From NCBI GenBank assembly GCA_963082875.1, contig OY720097.1, positions 17,058,501 to 17,122,500 of the forward strand: a stretch of 64,000 nt of DNA. Direction: 5' to 3'. Of the stretch, positions 25,901 through 36,958 are shown in pieces; the first letter of the stretch is position 1, and every line of letters begins with the position of its first letter. Origin of the DNA: Corella eumyota (Eukaryota > Chordata > Ascidiacea > Phlebobranchia > Corellidae). Below the pieces are notes generated by a model. It saw nothing but the letters and a program-made list of their open reading frames with translations. It was not told where the DNA came from and did not search any database. A program made the translations under genes and the position numbers.

Positions 25901-28900
25901 ATATTAAAAGTAGTTAATAAAATTTTATTAAAGCACAAAAAAAATATATGTTTAAAAAAATTCGCATATACCTCTAAACGCGTCCTGGTAAAAATAATCT
26001 GTTTGCTCGATCGGTAGTAACTTTTTTGTGTCCTTAACTTGAATGACGTCAGCAAAGTGTTTACTGTGGTACTCATTAATTTCAATAATTGGACGTTTTT
26101 TGTCGCGGTCAGTTGTTTCTGATTTAAAAATTCGATTTATTTCGTCATCGGATTCGTGACGTAACGACAACGTCATAGATCCATTAGTGGTGGAATCGCT
26201 ATAGCAACGAGTATCTATCACGTGGCTGCATTTGGTGTCTGATTGATTCGAGTAATCTCGCTCTGAATATTTTTAAATATTTTTTTTTTGGTAAAAATTG
26301 TAAAAACAAAAGTTGTAAAAAAAGTTGGTAATATTTTACCTGAATGAACGCATGACTGGTCTGGCGACGTCACGATTCCGGAATCGTCAGTACTCGTTGC
26401 AACTTCATAACTTTTTTGAGCTAACAAATTGAAAATAAAAATAACTTTAATTGATTATATGAATTTCAAATTTTTTTTACGCGAATTTTTCTGATTATGT
26501 GACGTAGCAAATTTATTAAAGAGAAAACTTACGATGTTTTGGTGGTTTCCAATTTCGTTTTGTAAATTTAATGATGTCATCAGACAAAACATTTTCGTAA
26601 ACCTGATTTAAAAAAAAAGTTTGATCAAGTAACCTAGTACTATCTTATCACATTAACTAAATCAACATCATCTTTGTATACCTGATCAGGTTGTGCTACC
26701 ATTAGCTGACTCACTTTTATTGACTTGTATACAGTGACGTCAATTTCAGTCGGGGATTTTAAACTAGGGGCTTTTTGATAAATGTCCGTGACGTCATCTA
26801 CGCGTGACGTAAGAATACATTTGTACTCTTCGTATTCATATCCCGCGAGTTCTAGTATTATAATAAGGTTTTGGGCCGTGGCTCCAAACTTGCGTCTTTT
26901 GCGCCATAGAAGAAGTATGGCGCGTTTTTGCGCTGTTATAGTCACGTGACTATTAGTTATTTGTCGTACTTTGGCTTCTGTAAAACCGAGTCGACGTCCG
27001 AGGTACCATGACGTTCGTTTAAGGTCTTCTGAAAGCCTGTTAAAAGAAATATACACTTTAAAAACTTACAAGACAATTGGTTATAGCAGTTTTATGTATA
27101 CAAAGGACATACGCAAAACTTAATTAAAAACTTTATTAATAAATTTTAAAGTGTACCAAACAAGAGCAAATGTATTTTAAAAATCATTTACAATACAAAA
27201 TAGTTAACAAAATATAGCTAAAGCCAACAGTACAACATACGCACCTGGTTAACTGTGCTTTCGATAACCTCTGTTGTTTACGGTCATGGGCCACTTGTCG
27301 GAAATGTCGTTTCTTCACGCTCCTGCCAAGTAAAAGAACGAGGTTGATATGTTTAGGAAGGGGCGTTTCAACAAAAATGCGGTTGGGCTATTGTTTTGAC
27401 AATTTGTTTAACTAAAAGAAGTGGTTCCCTAATATTATTTTGAGGTTTTTTATACTAAAAATCCCATTTTTGAGCTCTTTGTGCCATGGACTTTAAATAA
27501 ATGATTAATTGTTATATTTTAAAACAATTTGAATATTAATTTATAAAAAAGCATTTCTCTTCAGTCCAAGTTAAAATAAATATATCAATTTAAAAAATAT
27601 TTTTGTTTATGTCGTTATTACTGCTGGCTTAGTCATTTCTTTGACCAAATCCATCATTTAATCAGTCATGCAACTTTTTAAAACTATTTTCTGTTTTGAT
27701 TGCTTGGCACTTAACTTGTGCTTCAAATTAGCACAACAACAACAATGTGAAAGCTGCACGCTTAACCAATACGAACGTATAGGACTGCAAATTAGATATT
27801 TATAATAAAAACCCATGGAAAAAACTTACATTTATTTCCAAATTATTAAATTAAAGATTTTTTAAGTATTTAAATTACCTTTTATCAGTATTGAGGTGTT
27901 TTTGTTCGTTGTCTAAATTCAAAACTAGAGATTTATAAATAGGCAAGTTTGTATTATAACAAATTAGAATTCCTTAGTTATGCAATCGATAAAAATTATT
28001 AAACCTAACACAACTTGTTTACAATTAAAATTCGTTTATTGATTTATTTGTGGTATTTACAATCACTTAATTGCTGTTTTTCCTTGCTTGATTTTCGTTT
28101 GTTTCTTGAATATGTTCCCCCCATTTCAATTTTTTTTTCACAAGCTCATTATTTTTAAAACTATGCGGAAAATTTTATTTTAGAAAAATTCTCTGCCAAA
28201 TACGTCAGAACTGCGCTTTAGATAAAAACAATAAATAGAGCTATTATCTCGGTTAAAAATGACCTTTCAAAATAGTAACTGAATCAAAATAAGATTTAAT
28301 TTTATTTTTCTACCCAATTTAAAAACTTAAGACCGACTCTCCAGCCTTTATCTTACTATAGATAAAGCAGTCCAACCAAACGTCTGTCTATGATCATAAT
28401 TCCGTATTGATTATAACTGAACTTTAATTAAACTTCTACAAATCGAATACTCGTTTACGCTTTGTGCTGTATAATCAAGCTTAGATTGTGTTAATACAAC
28501 TACACAACTGTAAGGCGATTTGTATTAGCTATAAAACTATATGCCCTACTATACTTAGTATCGTAAAGCGTATTTCTTTGTAGTAAGGATAGTAAACGCA
28601 GCAAGACTGCAAATCCTTTGATCTCTATACTCTATACTTTTAATTAGCAATAACTAGAGTTTACAACCAGGATTTTAACAAGTCGTCATATTCGCATTTT
28701 TATTATACAAATACTAAAATTTAACAAAGGACAACGATGCCCCACTGACACTTTTCACTTACCTAAGCTATGGTCAGTTTAACTGGTATGTTGGCTAGAA
28801 AAACAACGGCGTTTAGCTGTTCTGCGTCGCGAATGTTTTGACTGTCAAAGCTTGATTATAAAACTGTTAGCATGCTATACGGTGGCCAATTTACTCAATT

Positions 28901-31900
28901 GACCTATTTGAAATCATTCAATCGAGGCCTTACCACACCCTCCCCTAATTTGCACTGAGTTTCCTTATTATGACGTAACAGAAACGATTGTAGAATCACA
29001 ATCATCTCGTAGCGGTCGGGATTAACGACAAAGGATAATAAGCAGGCAATAATATAACTGGTTGTGATTAATATTATTGTGAAATTTTGTGTACAAAAAT
29101 CGCGAAAAGTTTTATTATAAATAAAAACTTTTTCTATTTCATATTTAAATTAATTTGTTTCTAAATTTTTTTTTTGTTTATTTCAGATGTGTTTGCAATT
29201 GACCCTTACAATGGTGACGTCACGATTTCTCGACCAATCACGTTGTCTCCATCAAGCCCAACGTTTGGCAACGTCACAATCACAGCGACCGATGGGGGCG
29301 GTAGAGCGACGAATATGACTTTGCAAATTAGCATTAATGACGTCAATAATCACGTGCCAAGATTTATCAAACCAGAATTCAACGTTATAAGAATCAAGGA
29401 GGTAACTTAATAATCAATTATTTTTTTAACTTAAATCTTTACCTTATTTGAGAATTAATACATTGTACTCTAGTATTATAGCTTACTGGTCCTTGTTCCA
29501 GGTTTCGTTCGAGCAGTCTTGAGTTCGAATCTTACCGAGGCCATACGCGTTTTCCTTAGGCCCAAATATGATATTTTACTCTTATATTTCAAAAATAAAA
29601 TTTAAAAAATTATAAAAACCTTTTAGCATCTTAACATAAAGTACTAATAAACAATAAACCAATAGTTTTCTTAACATATATAACTTTTTTATAGTAATTA
29701 ATTTTCATTATGACGTCATAGGAGCAACCGGGTGGTTTACTAGTGACGCAGGCATTGGCAGTCGATGACGACATAGGTTTAAACGGTGTCGTCAGATATA
29801 CCTTACACGACCCAGATCTAACCAATCAGGACGCATTTTACGTTGATGACGTCACAGGTCGAATCGTGACGTCACGAAGGTAATTTTAAAAAGCCTACTC
29901 TAATGTTTTAATGCATACCCAATTGTTATTCTCGTCAGCTTGTTGATTAAAAGTAAAATGGGTTTTGATTTCGGTTTAATAATTGCGTCCTAAGTATATC
30001 AAGCCACATGCCTTTATTGCTTTAAGGAACTGATAACAATTTAATTCGTGTATACAGTATCCAGTCTTTTCACAACTGGCTTATCTAGGTATTGTTTTAT
30101 TTCAAAGTAAGGTAAATAAAAACGAGGGAAAATACTACTAAAATACAGATCTGTTTTATAAATATTTGGAATATCATTACCTATTAAGCATGGCATGTAG
30201 TAGATGGTAAATTCTAGTTTTTTTAAATCTTAAAACTTAGATTAAGTCAAGAGTAATCATAAGTTTTACTTAGGACTTTGTTGTTTTTTTAACATCAGAT
30301 TGGATCGTGAATTGCGTCACACTTACACTTTAGTTGTAAAGGCACATGACCTTGGGTCACCAAGATTACAGGGGTCACGAATTATTACCGTTATTATTGA
30401 TGACGTCAACGATAATAGGCCTTCGTTCCCGAATAGCAACAAAGAAGGTAATTTTTATGCTAAAGTGCTTTTGGATGGTTAAAATACATTATAGTGCATA
30501 TTCATCCCATAATATGATTTTCTTCTTAAATTTTACCTTTAATTTTTTAAATAAGCTCATATTGTTAAAGTTTTTATATTTTTCTTGAAAACTTTTTTTC
30601 AATTTAGGTGGTGCTACACAAACCATTGACGTTCCTGAAGACGCCAAAGTCGGATCTACAATTGGTCACGTGATGCGAGCAACGGACCGCGACCAAAGAG
30701 CAAAAATATATTATCACATATTGTCACGTGATGATGACGTAGCTGAAATATTTGGAATTGTTAAAAATCGGATTGTTTTAAGAAAGCCTCTGGACCGTGA
30801 ATTAATAAGCAGGTTTGTTGGTGTTTTTGTAGGCGATATATTTTTCCTTTTTTTTAATTTTTAATTTAATTTTAAACTTAGTCAATAAAAGTCTGCAACA
30901 TGTTGTTTTTTATATTTTTCATAAATTTTTTACATTTTTTTTCAATTTTGTGAAGTAAGACGTCATTTTTTTCTAGACGACATTTTTTCTTTGTTTTAAG
31001 TATGTAAAAAATGTTGTGTTTTACATTTTATCTACTTTTATTCACAGTTACAACTTGATTATTGGAGCAACGAACAACGAAAATTACACAAGACCGTTCA
31101 TGGTAGGAAGATGGGACGCCAGCGTAATACAAGAACCGGTTGGAATAATTTCCAACCAAATTCAAATTCCTATCGATCTTATCTGGGACCCCGCGCACGA
31201 TACATCGTTGCTAAGAGTTACGATTCGAGTTTCTGACTTAATCGATGTCAATCCGACGTTCCCACGTGGTCGTTACGTCACAGCGGTAGAGGCAGGCGCT
31301 AAGCAAGACACCATTGTTGCGCAGGTTATTTTTTTTATAAAGTCATGGCAATGCTGTGCTACTTTTTTGAGGTTCATTTGTTGATATTTATTTTTAATTG
31401 GTTAACTTAAATCTTTTTTGTATTCATATGCTGCCTAATTTTTAAAATTAAAAACTTTTTTACAGATAAATGCAACGGACAAGGACTATAACGATATAGT
31501 AAAATACAAAATTATTTCTTCAAAATTTTCAAAGAAAGAAGATGGCAAAATTGAATCAGGAAATTGGTTTAAAATAAATCAACTTAGTGGAATAATTACT
31601 ACGACAACTCAACTTAATAAGCCAAAAGGGTAAATAAATGTAAAAAAAATATTAAAGTATTTTTAACAGTATATAAACTGACAAAAATCTTATAAATTTA
31701 CGCTTACCTTAAAAAGTATAACTATTGTATGTAGAAATTAAATATTATTTATTTATTTTTAGAACGTACAATTTAACCATACTGGCCGCTGATCTAGCTA
31801 ATCTTACAACGACTGCAACCCTTATTATTTATATTCGAGAACGAAGCAAACAGCTTCAGTTTGTTTTAGACAGTCCGCCAGATGTCGTTATGGAGCAACG

Positions 31901-34900
31901 TGAAAAATTCACCGAAATTTTGCGTAAGTGCTTCAATATCCCAAAGGCAGGCATTTTATGCTGATTTTACCAAAAAAAACATCTTATTAAATTCTTTTGT
32001 GTAATTTTAATAGTCGGTTAAACTTTTTCGGTTAATTTTTTACGAAAAAAGTGTAAAAAAAGGAAAAATAGAGGTAACAAAAGTTTTCTTAATAAATTTT
32101 TCTTAAATGCTTATAACATTTTTAAACACTTTTTTTTTAAATCTTTAAGGTTTCGTTAAAAACAGAATTTTAAAAAATGCCTTTTTGTCTTAAGAAAATG
32201 CCACAAATTCCATTGTGACGATTGATGAAGTTCGTCAACACGTGAAAACCGACCAACAAATTGACGTCACAAAAAGTGACGTCATAATTCGCGTGTTCGA
32301 TACAAAGGGGAACGACGAAAGCACTTTGGCAAAGTTAATCAGCGGTTCATCGAATCTAAAAAAACTCTTTAACGATTATTCATTTTATGTGAGTACTTAC
32401 GTCATAATCACATTACATCTACGTCACAAATGGCCAAAATAGTTTAAGGGTCATGAATATTAAAAGCATAACTAAGTAATTCGCATTTATTGGCAATGTT
32501 ATTGGTAATTAGATGATTGTTTTGACAAGTCAAGTTGTTTTTATTTTGGAAATTTATCGTGGTTGCTGGCTTTGAATAGACGACTTTTTTATGTGTAAGA
32601 TTATTTTCCATGAATCAAGCTATATTTGACCCCTTTTAAGTTTTAAAATCACAACTCTATTTTCGGTTTCACTTGTAAAAACAAGGATTTCAATTCGTCA
32701 TGAACATTTCAAACCGCGCGCACTTCATGTGAAGGTAATCATTTGTCAGGGCACTTTATCTCAAAAAAATTATGTTAAATCATCATTTTAAATCACAAGT
32801 GTTTTTTAGGATAGGTAAAATTAATCAGATTTCGCGTTTTTACTTAAAATTGCGCTGACAATGTATTGTGATTGTTAAAGACGTTCCCATCTTATTAGGA
32901 TCACGGTTTCACATTTGATTTTGACAGAGCGTGTCAAGTACTTTGTAGTGTATTGTTGTCTGAAGATTCCAAATTAAATTAAGTTATTATGTCACTTAAT
33001 AAGTTCAAGCACTTTAAGAATAAAATTTAATCTCAAAATTGATATTAGATTTTATGTAGATCCACAAAACAAAACATTATACCAAATTTAAATACTACCA
33101 ACTAGACTAACAATCGCTCCATTTACATGGATAAAATTTGAAATATCAACTTTTTCAAAAATCAATATTTTTATATTTTAATTTACAGGAGGTTACAAAG
33201 GTAACAGAAACAAACGAAAATGATATTTTCGTTCTCCAATTCGTGATTGCTATTTTAGTCATATTTTTAATTCTGTTGATCATTATCAGCATACTTCTTC
33301 TCATCCGCATGAGGCAGTAGTAAGTAGTATAATTTGTTAAAAACTTAAAAACACAAAAATTAAAGTAAATCATGCTTTGTTAAAAGAATTATGTATGTCT
33401 CCTAAACTGCTTTAAAATACACATTTTTTTGGTAAGACATTTATTTTTATAATTTAGCTATCGAATAAAAATGGAAAAATTGAAAGAAACTCAAACCGAA
33501 GTGTCACCTGACCAACCCGATGAAAATGATGACGTTTGGAAGGAGAAACAACTAAGGTATTGTGACGTTATTGACCTGTAAATTCTGTGCTGAAAATTTC
33601 AACCAAATTCTAAATAAATTTGTTTGGATTTACAGCTCAAGTTATTTGTAGATTTAAATTTAAAAATAAGTTTTTTTAATAATATTTTGTTTTTTTACAG
33701 CAAGGAAAACTCTGAATCGTCTCAAAAGGAAAAAATAGCTCGAAGGTAAAATTAAAAATATCAACATGTAATAAATATATCAAAGTAATAAACATTTATT
33801 TCTGTTGGGGTTAAATTTAAATCCGATTTTGATTTAAAAATAGGTTATTTTGGTATTAAGATGCTGTTATTAAAACCGTAAATTCAATAATTTTTATCAG
33901 AGCGGTTAACTTGGTTTTAAAAAATAATATAACCCCCGTGCTCTTGAAATATAAATAAATTAACAAATTGATAATTTATGAAAGTGGCCAATTAAAGGTA
34001 TTGACATACATCTCTTTATTTCCTAAACACGTGTTAAAAATTTCGTAGAATTGGGAGAATTTCTGAATATTGCCGGGAATGTAAACCTAAATCAATATTA
34101 TGGTATAAGGCCATACAACTTTATTAAAAGCCACTCGTGATATAATAGGAATTTGTGATTCTAAACCCTAATCAGTTTAAAAATAACTTCTGAGCTATTG
34201 ATCTGTCAAATCTGACCTTTAATGAACACTAATGGTCCTTAACCATAACAATAACATCCGACCGATTACGGCCTATTACAAAAAGGTCAAAACCTGGTTA
34301 GAGGGATAATTTCGTTTTAAAAAATGGCGGATTCGGCGCGCTGAAATTCTTGACTAAAAGTTAGAAAATTGATCTCAAATTAGGGTCAATTTGTAACCGT
34401 TTAGTTCTGAAACTGATCTTCTTAAATTGCAGGGCAATTTGCAGAATCACTTTTGGACAAAATTTAAACATACTTTCTTTTCATCTTTGTTAAATTTAAG
34501 AATAATTAATATAATTTTCATTTAATAAGAGTCGCGTGGATCGCATATTTTCGACAAGTGGATTTATTTTTAACTGCTAATTGAGCGTTTAGGAAGAATA
34601 ATAACGCTAAAAGCTGGTAATTAGTAACACAGATTTGTCTTAAACTTGTTAATTCGTTTCCTAATAGTCGCTATTCCGAGTAAATTGTGTCTGCCTTTAT
34701 GTTGTTAAAAATGGAACTGGTTATGGAATTTATAATGTTAATATTTAATTTACATATTTTATTTTTGCAAATAAAATTATTATTCTGGGGTATGTGCTTT
34801 ACCACCAACGTTGTGTTAAATAAATTTGGTTGTTTTTTTTTCTTAATTTTTTGTTTAAATAGCACCCACTCTGACGACATATTAATCGTGGTCCAAGTTT

Positions 34901-36795
34901 AATTCAAGTAAACCTCTTTAACAAAAGCAGCGTTTGTTCGTTTGATTTGTTCTGGATCAGCTGGAATTGGGCGTCTATGCTTCCGGTAGTTTACTTAACA
35001 GCCCCCCTAAGCACTTTTGTAGGCTGGCAATCAATCTTAATTAATCCGGATTAAGCCTGTTTTATGCGGTTTTAAACGTTTAGTTTACCATCTCCTAACA
35101 TAGATCAACTCTCACGCTATGCTTTGTGCCTAAAAAGGTCGCCAACTTTCATTGAAAAGCGATTTACCTGATTTCGAACAATTACCGTAAAAATGATAGG
35201 ATTTGGTATTGCTAATATGTAGCCATTAATGTCTTACGCGGTATAGTTAAGTGCGACTTAGTCGGACGCACAGACTAAATATAGGATTTCCTCGTGAAAT
35301 AAAGGATACTTTGACACTAAATTCCTCTAAAATTGTTTGATATTCGGGCACTAATTTATCGAAACAATTATTTAAACATAGCATTTCTAGTTAATTGTGT
35401 TGTTTTGAAGAGTAATTTATAAAAAAAATGTCGTCCCAGCTACTTATTTTAAATTGTACAGACATCGGATTGATGAATAATTATACTGTCAAACGACATA
35501 CCAAGAATTTAATTTTACTTTTTTTGCTGAATTAACAATTTCACTTTTGTATTTTTAGTGCAAACAAAAAGCCTCCCGAGCCTAGAGTAAGAGAATCAAG
35601 ACCAAAGTATGGAAATGTAAAAAGATCCTATACAACGGTAAATAACATTTATTTATAAAATGTATACATTTTTGAGTATATGAAAATTTCACATTTATAT
35701 AATATGTTTAACTAAGTAACATCTATACATTTTTTTACACAATTTTTTTTGGTTATGTTTTGGTGAAGTAGACATTACAAATTTTTGTTTACATCATTTG
35801 TATTTTTAAGAATAATTTAAAATGAAGTCATTGTGTGGTTATTTAACGGTCAATTACACTAGCTTAACTGATTGATCTTGAACAAATAATTTAAAGCGAG
35901 CGATTTAAATGTAATCCGGGTACAATAACCTTTTTCAAACAGAAGGACAATTGTTTTAAAGCTTACAAATTTATCCACAAAATAAAAAAAATTTAAAGTG
36001 ATTTATCTTTTTTTTTATATTTTAATTGTGACAAATAGACTGTAAGTCTAGAATAAATAACAGTTAATGCGTTTCGCCTTTCACTCGTAAATCACACTTA
36101 CTTAACAGTTAACCCCATGATTGCAACAAAGAAGTTACTTTGTTTTTTTAACCCTTGTTTACATTTATGATAAAAGCGAAAAAAATTCCATTTTTTTTTC
36201 GAAAATACATTTTTTGAGTGACATTTCACAAATTCAGTTCAAACAGGTTTTTACTATTTCAAAACACATTTTCAAATTAAAAATTATAATTTTTATATTT
36301 TTAAATTATTTTTTACTAATTGCAGGATGCACCAACCCTTGCGAGCACTTTGCTTTGGTCTCCGTCAAATGTAAGAAGAACAGCTAGGTCAGCTGACGTC
36401 ATTGAATCACCGAATGTAAGTACAACACGTTTAATGACCACCACTCACACGCTTCGAGCAAAAATCACGTGCTTATTTTACATAATTTTATTTAACCAAA
36501 AAACACCAAGTATGTTACTATAGCGACACAAAAAAACTGTTTTCATCAAAATTAGATTTGATTTTAAAATCCAAACTTATATTTATTTATATTTTTAAAT
36601 CACAAATAATCATGTTTTTTACTGTGAAAATCGAAATTTAATAAAACTGTTTGAAATATTTTAATTTGTGTATTTATGACGTCACAACAGTTAAACACAC
36701 GTGACGCGTTCGAGTATGACATCACTTTGCACGCTCCCGGATGTGAAAAGCCAATCACCGCATTGCATGGATCGGAAAGCGGATCGTCGTTCTAA
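10903..36795 (+). CDS. CDH23: Cadherin-23 orthologue
   Basis: A 46-exon model totals 7281 nt, or 2426 aa, with every junction in frame. Start: ATG at 10903, opening a clear signal peptide (LGLLLFITWIVLVNG). Stop: TAA at 36793-36795. The order is signal peptide, 19 extracellular cadherin repeats, membrane-adjacent domain, one TM helix (~residues 2257-2283) and a ~140-aa tail. In vertebrates CDH23 pairs with PCDH15 to form the tip link that gates hair-cell mechanotransduction; in an ascidian the coronal organ hair cells are the natural site (inference). Orthology rests on remembered human CDH23: the unusual DVQD linker after EC2, LDYET plus FANES in EC4, DDVNDSRP after the long EC20-type repeat, and the membrane-adjacent domain all match in order. 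Vertebrate CDH23 has 27 repeats and the missing eight form one internal block. Introns 5 and 32 host antisense genes. Exon lists are in the four part entries. Confidence 0.95.
13853..13858 (-). terminator. Poly(A) signal overlapping a stop codon
   Basis: AATAAA on the minus strand shares two bases with the TAA stop (13857-13859) of the nested 306-aa gene. The 3' UTR would then be only about 15-30 nt, which fits a compact nested gene. Confidence 0.5.
13857..15817 (-). CDS. Unrecognised basic protein nested in CDH23 intron 5
   Basis: Eight minus-strand exons lie wholly inside the 2.3-kb intron 5 of the cadherin gene: 15748-15817, 15532-15669, 15145-15306, 14965-15033, 14681-14859, 14503-14553, 14270-14404, 13857-13973. 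They total 921 nt with all phases matching, giving 306 aa from ATG at 15815-15817 to TAA. No known domain was recognised. Visible: a basic patch RLHRPRPKRVLKI (~residues 59-71), a helix-prone stretch CISVLRSRIIDVVNEIQKE, a second one MMLKQVLTDILRRKLREESE, and a Q/N/R-rich region GNKRRQQQQNERQKFR. There is no signal peptide or TM segment. Unbroken frame over eight junctions argues for a real gene. The last-exon acceptor was chosen at 13974-13975 because the alternative ~9 bases upstream runs at once into a stop. A nuclear or cytoskeletal role would be a guess. Confidence 0.75.
17790..17920 (-). mobile_element. tRNA-derived SINE fragment
   Basis: The minus strand carries an A-box-like TGGTGTAGTAGTCAG (around 17899-17913) and a B-box GGTTCAATTCC (17858-17868) about 30 bases apart. 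This is the internal RNA polymerase III promoter layout of a tRNA-like SINE head. It does not fold as an intact tRNA. It lies antisense in CDH23 intron 10. The 3' extent is uncertain. Confidence 0.55.
24404..28124 (-). CDS. Death-domain / NHL-repeat protein nested in CDH23 intron 32
   Basis: Thirteen minus-strand exons: 28067-28124, 27879-27912, 27245-27322, 26682-27036, 26533-26602, 26340-26420, 25972-26262, 25828-25896, 25420-25626, 25176-25337, 24971-25065, 24650-24783, 24404-24569. They total 1800 nt, 599 aa, all phases consistent. Residues ~58-132 form a death domain: LSEDLKRTSWYLGRRLGFTE, then LLLWRKRRK and LIIILELAGYEYEEYKCIL, with the conserved W, L-G and L-L-W positions. A ~190-aa acidic linker follows. 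Residues ~323-599 give six NHL blades, e.g. DNDIIVSDSDNMRIQIFD and NGYLYVADCGNDRISMFD, enough for a closed propeller. NHL propellers (TRIM2/3/71, Brat) bind RNA or protein; death domains assemble signalling complexes. No RING, B-box or coiled coil is seen. The first two exons are the least certain; the start MGGTYS fits an N-myristoylation site. Role unknown: probably an adaptor (inference). Confidence 0.85.
28763..28880 (-). other. Possible 5' noncoding exon of the death-domain/NHL gene
   Basis: A strong donor (CTTAG|GTAAGTG, minus strand, GT at 28761-28762) lies about 640 bp upstream of the predicted start codon. The sequence before it has no ATG and is less AT-rich than its surroundings. 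It would fit a spliced 5' UTR. The upstream boundary is arbitrary. Confidence 0.3.
29465..29555 (+). mobile_element. Possible tRNA-like SINE fragment
   Basis: GAGTTCGAATC at about 29521-29531 is a good Pol III B-box, inside a 0.3-kb intron of CDH23. The A-box upstream is weak. Probably a decayed SINE head. Confidence 0.3.
31763..33319 (+). other. CDH23: CDH23 part 3: membrane-adjacent domain and TM helix
   Basis: Exons 39-41: 31763-31923, 32195-32388, 33189-33319. After the last cadherin repeat comes a ~90-residue domain (VLDSPPDVVMEQREKFTEIL, then NSIVTIDEVRQHV, SDVIIRVFDT and NLKKLFNDYSFY). It aligns with the membrane-adjacent, ferredoxin-like domain shared by CDH23 and PCDH15 (human: IPDRVRGFEEEFIHLL, from memory). 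The TM helix is FVIAILVIFLILLIIISILL with neighbours, followed by the stop-transfer RMRQYYR. The 0.8-kb intron 32389-33188 shows no further feature. Confidence 0.93.
33458..36795 (+). other. CDH23: CDH23 part 4: cytoplasmic tail with PDZ-type C-terminus
   Basis: Exons 42-46: 33458-33556, 33701-33745, 35559-35637, 36326-36415, 36691-36795. The tail (~140 aa) is rich in K, E and S and ends GSESGSSF, so the last three residues SSF fit a class I PDZ ligand (S/T-x-hydrophobic). Vertebrate CDH23 ends ITEL and binds harmonin PDZ domains; the same role here is inference. The tail is about half the vertebrate length. Exon 43 is only 45 nt, a candidate for alternative use. The 1.8-kb intron 33746-35558 shows nothing recognisable. 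Confidence 0.85.
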
Positions 36796-36958
36796 GGTAA
36801 TTGTGACGTCACCATTTATATATTTCTTTGTTTTAGAATTTTACATCCGCGTATTGTAATATTTTTGGAGGTACTTTTTGAGATGTAACTGACACCTTTT
36901 AAAAATTAAACATGGCATCAAAAAAAATTGCAAATAATTATGACGTCACGAAAACTTG
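36796..36958. other. Convergent 3' ends of CDH23 and the 273-aa gene
   Basis: Only 163 bp separate the CDH23 TAA from the stop codon of the minus-strand gene. An ATTAAA at about 36904 may serve CDH23. The two 3' UTRs must abut or overlap. Two TGACGTCA octamers occur here (about 36804 and 36941). Confidence 0.7.

Larger units (their letters stand above)
18900..31824 (+). other. CDH23: CDH23 part 2: EC7-EC19 (equivalent to vertebrate EC15-EC27)
   Basis: Exons 14-38: 18900-19005, 19086-19216, 19345-19519, 19589-19737, 19946-20126, 20292-20425, 20496-20699, 20781-20906, 21003-21110, 21254-21392, 21506-21790, 21867-22051, 22144-22383, 22478-22594, 22720-22951, 23119-23309, 23549-23686, 23765-23884, 24058-24235, 29187-29401, 29722-29879, 30299-30447, 30608-30812, 31048-31324, 31466-31629; exon 39 starts at 31763. 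Linkers: DLNDNSPTF, DVNDNSPVF, DVNDNSPEF, DDINDEKPRF, DDVNDNSPRF, DDVNDSRPKF, DQNDNSPVF, DVNDHSPVF, DVNDNSPVF, DVNNHVPRF, DDVNDNRPSF, then a degenerate IDVNPTF. The penultimate linker therefore lacks most Ca2+ ligands, probably giving a flexible joint. Exon 28 runs on to the donor at 22952; a nearer GTAAAG donor at about 22910 would also keep phase but shorten the repeat. Confidence 0.92.
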
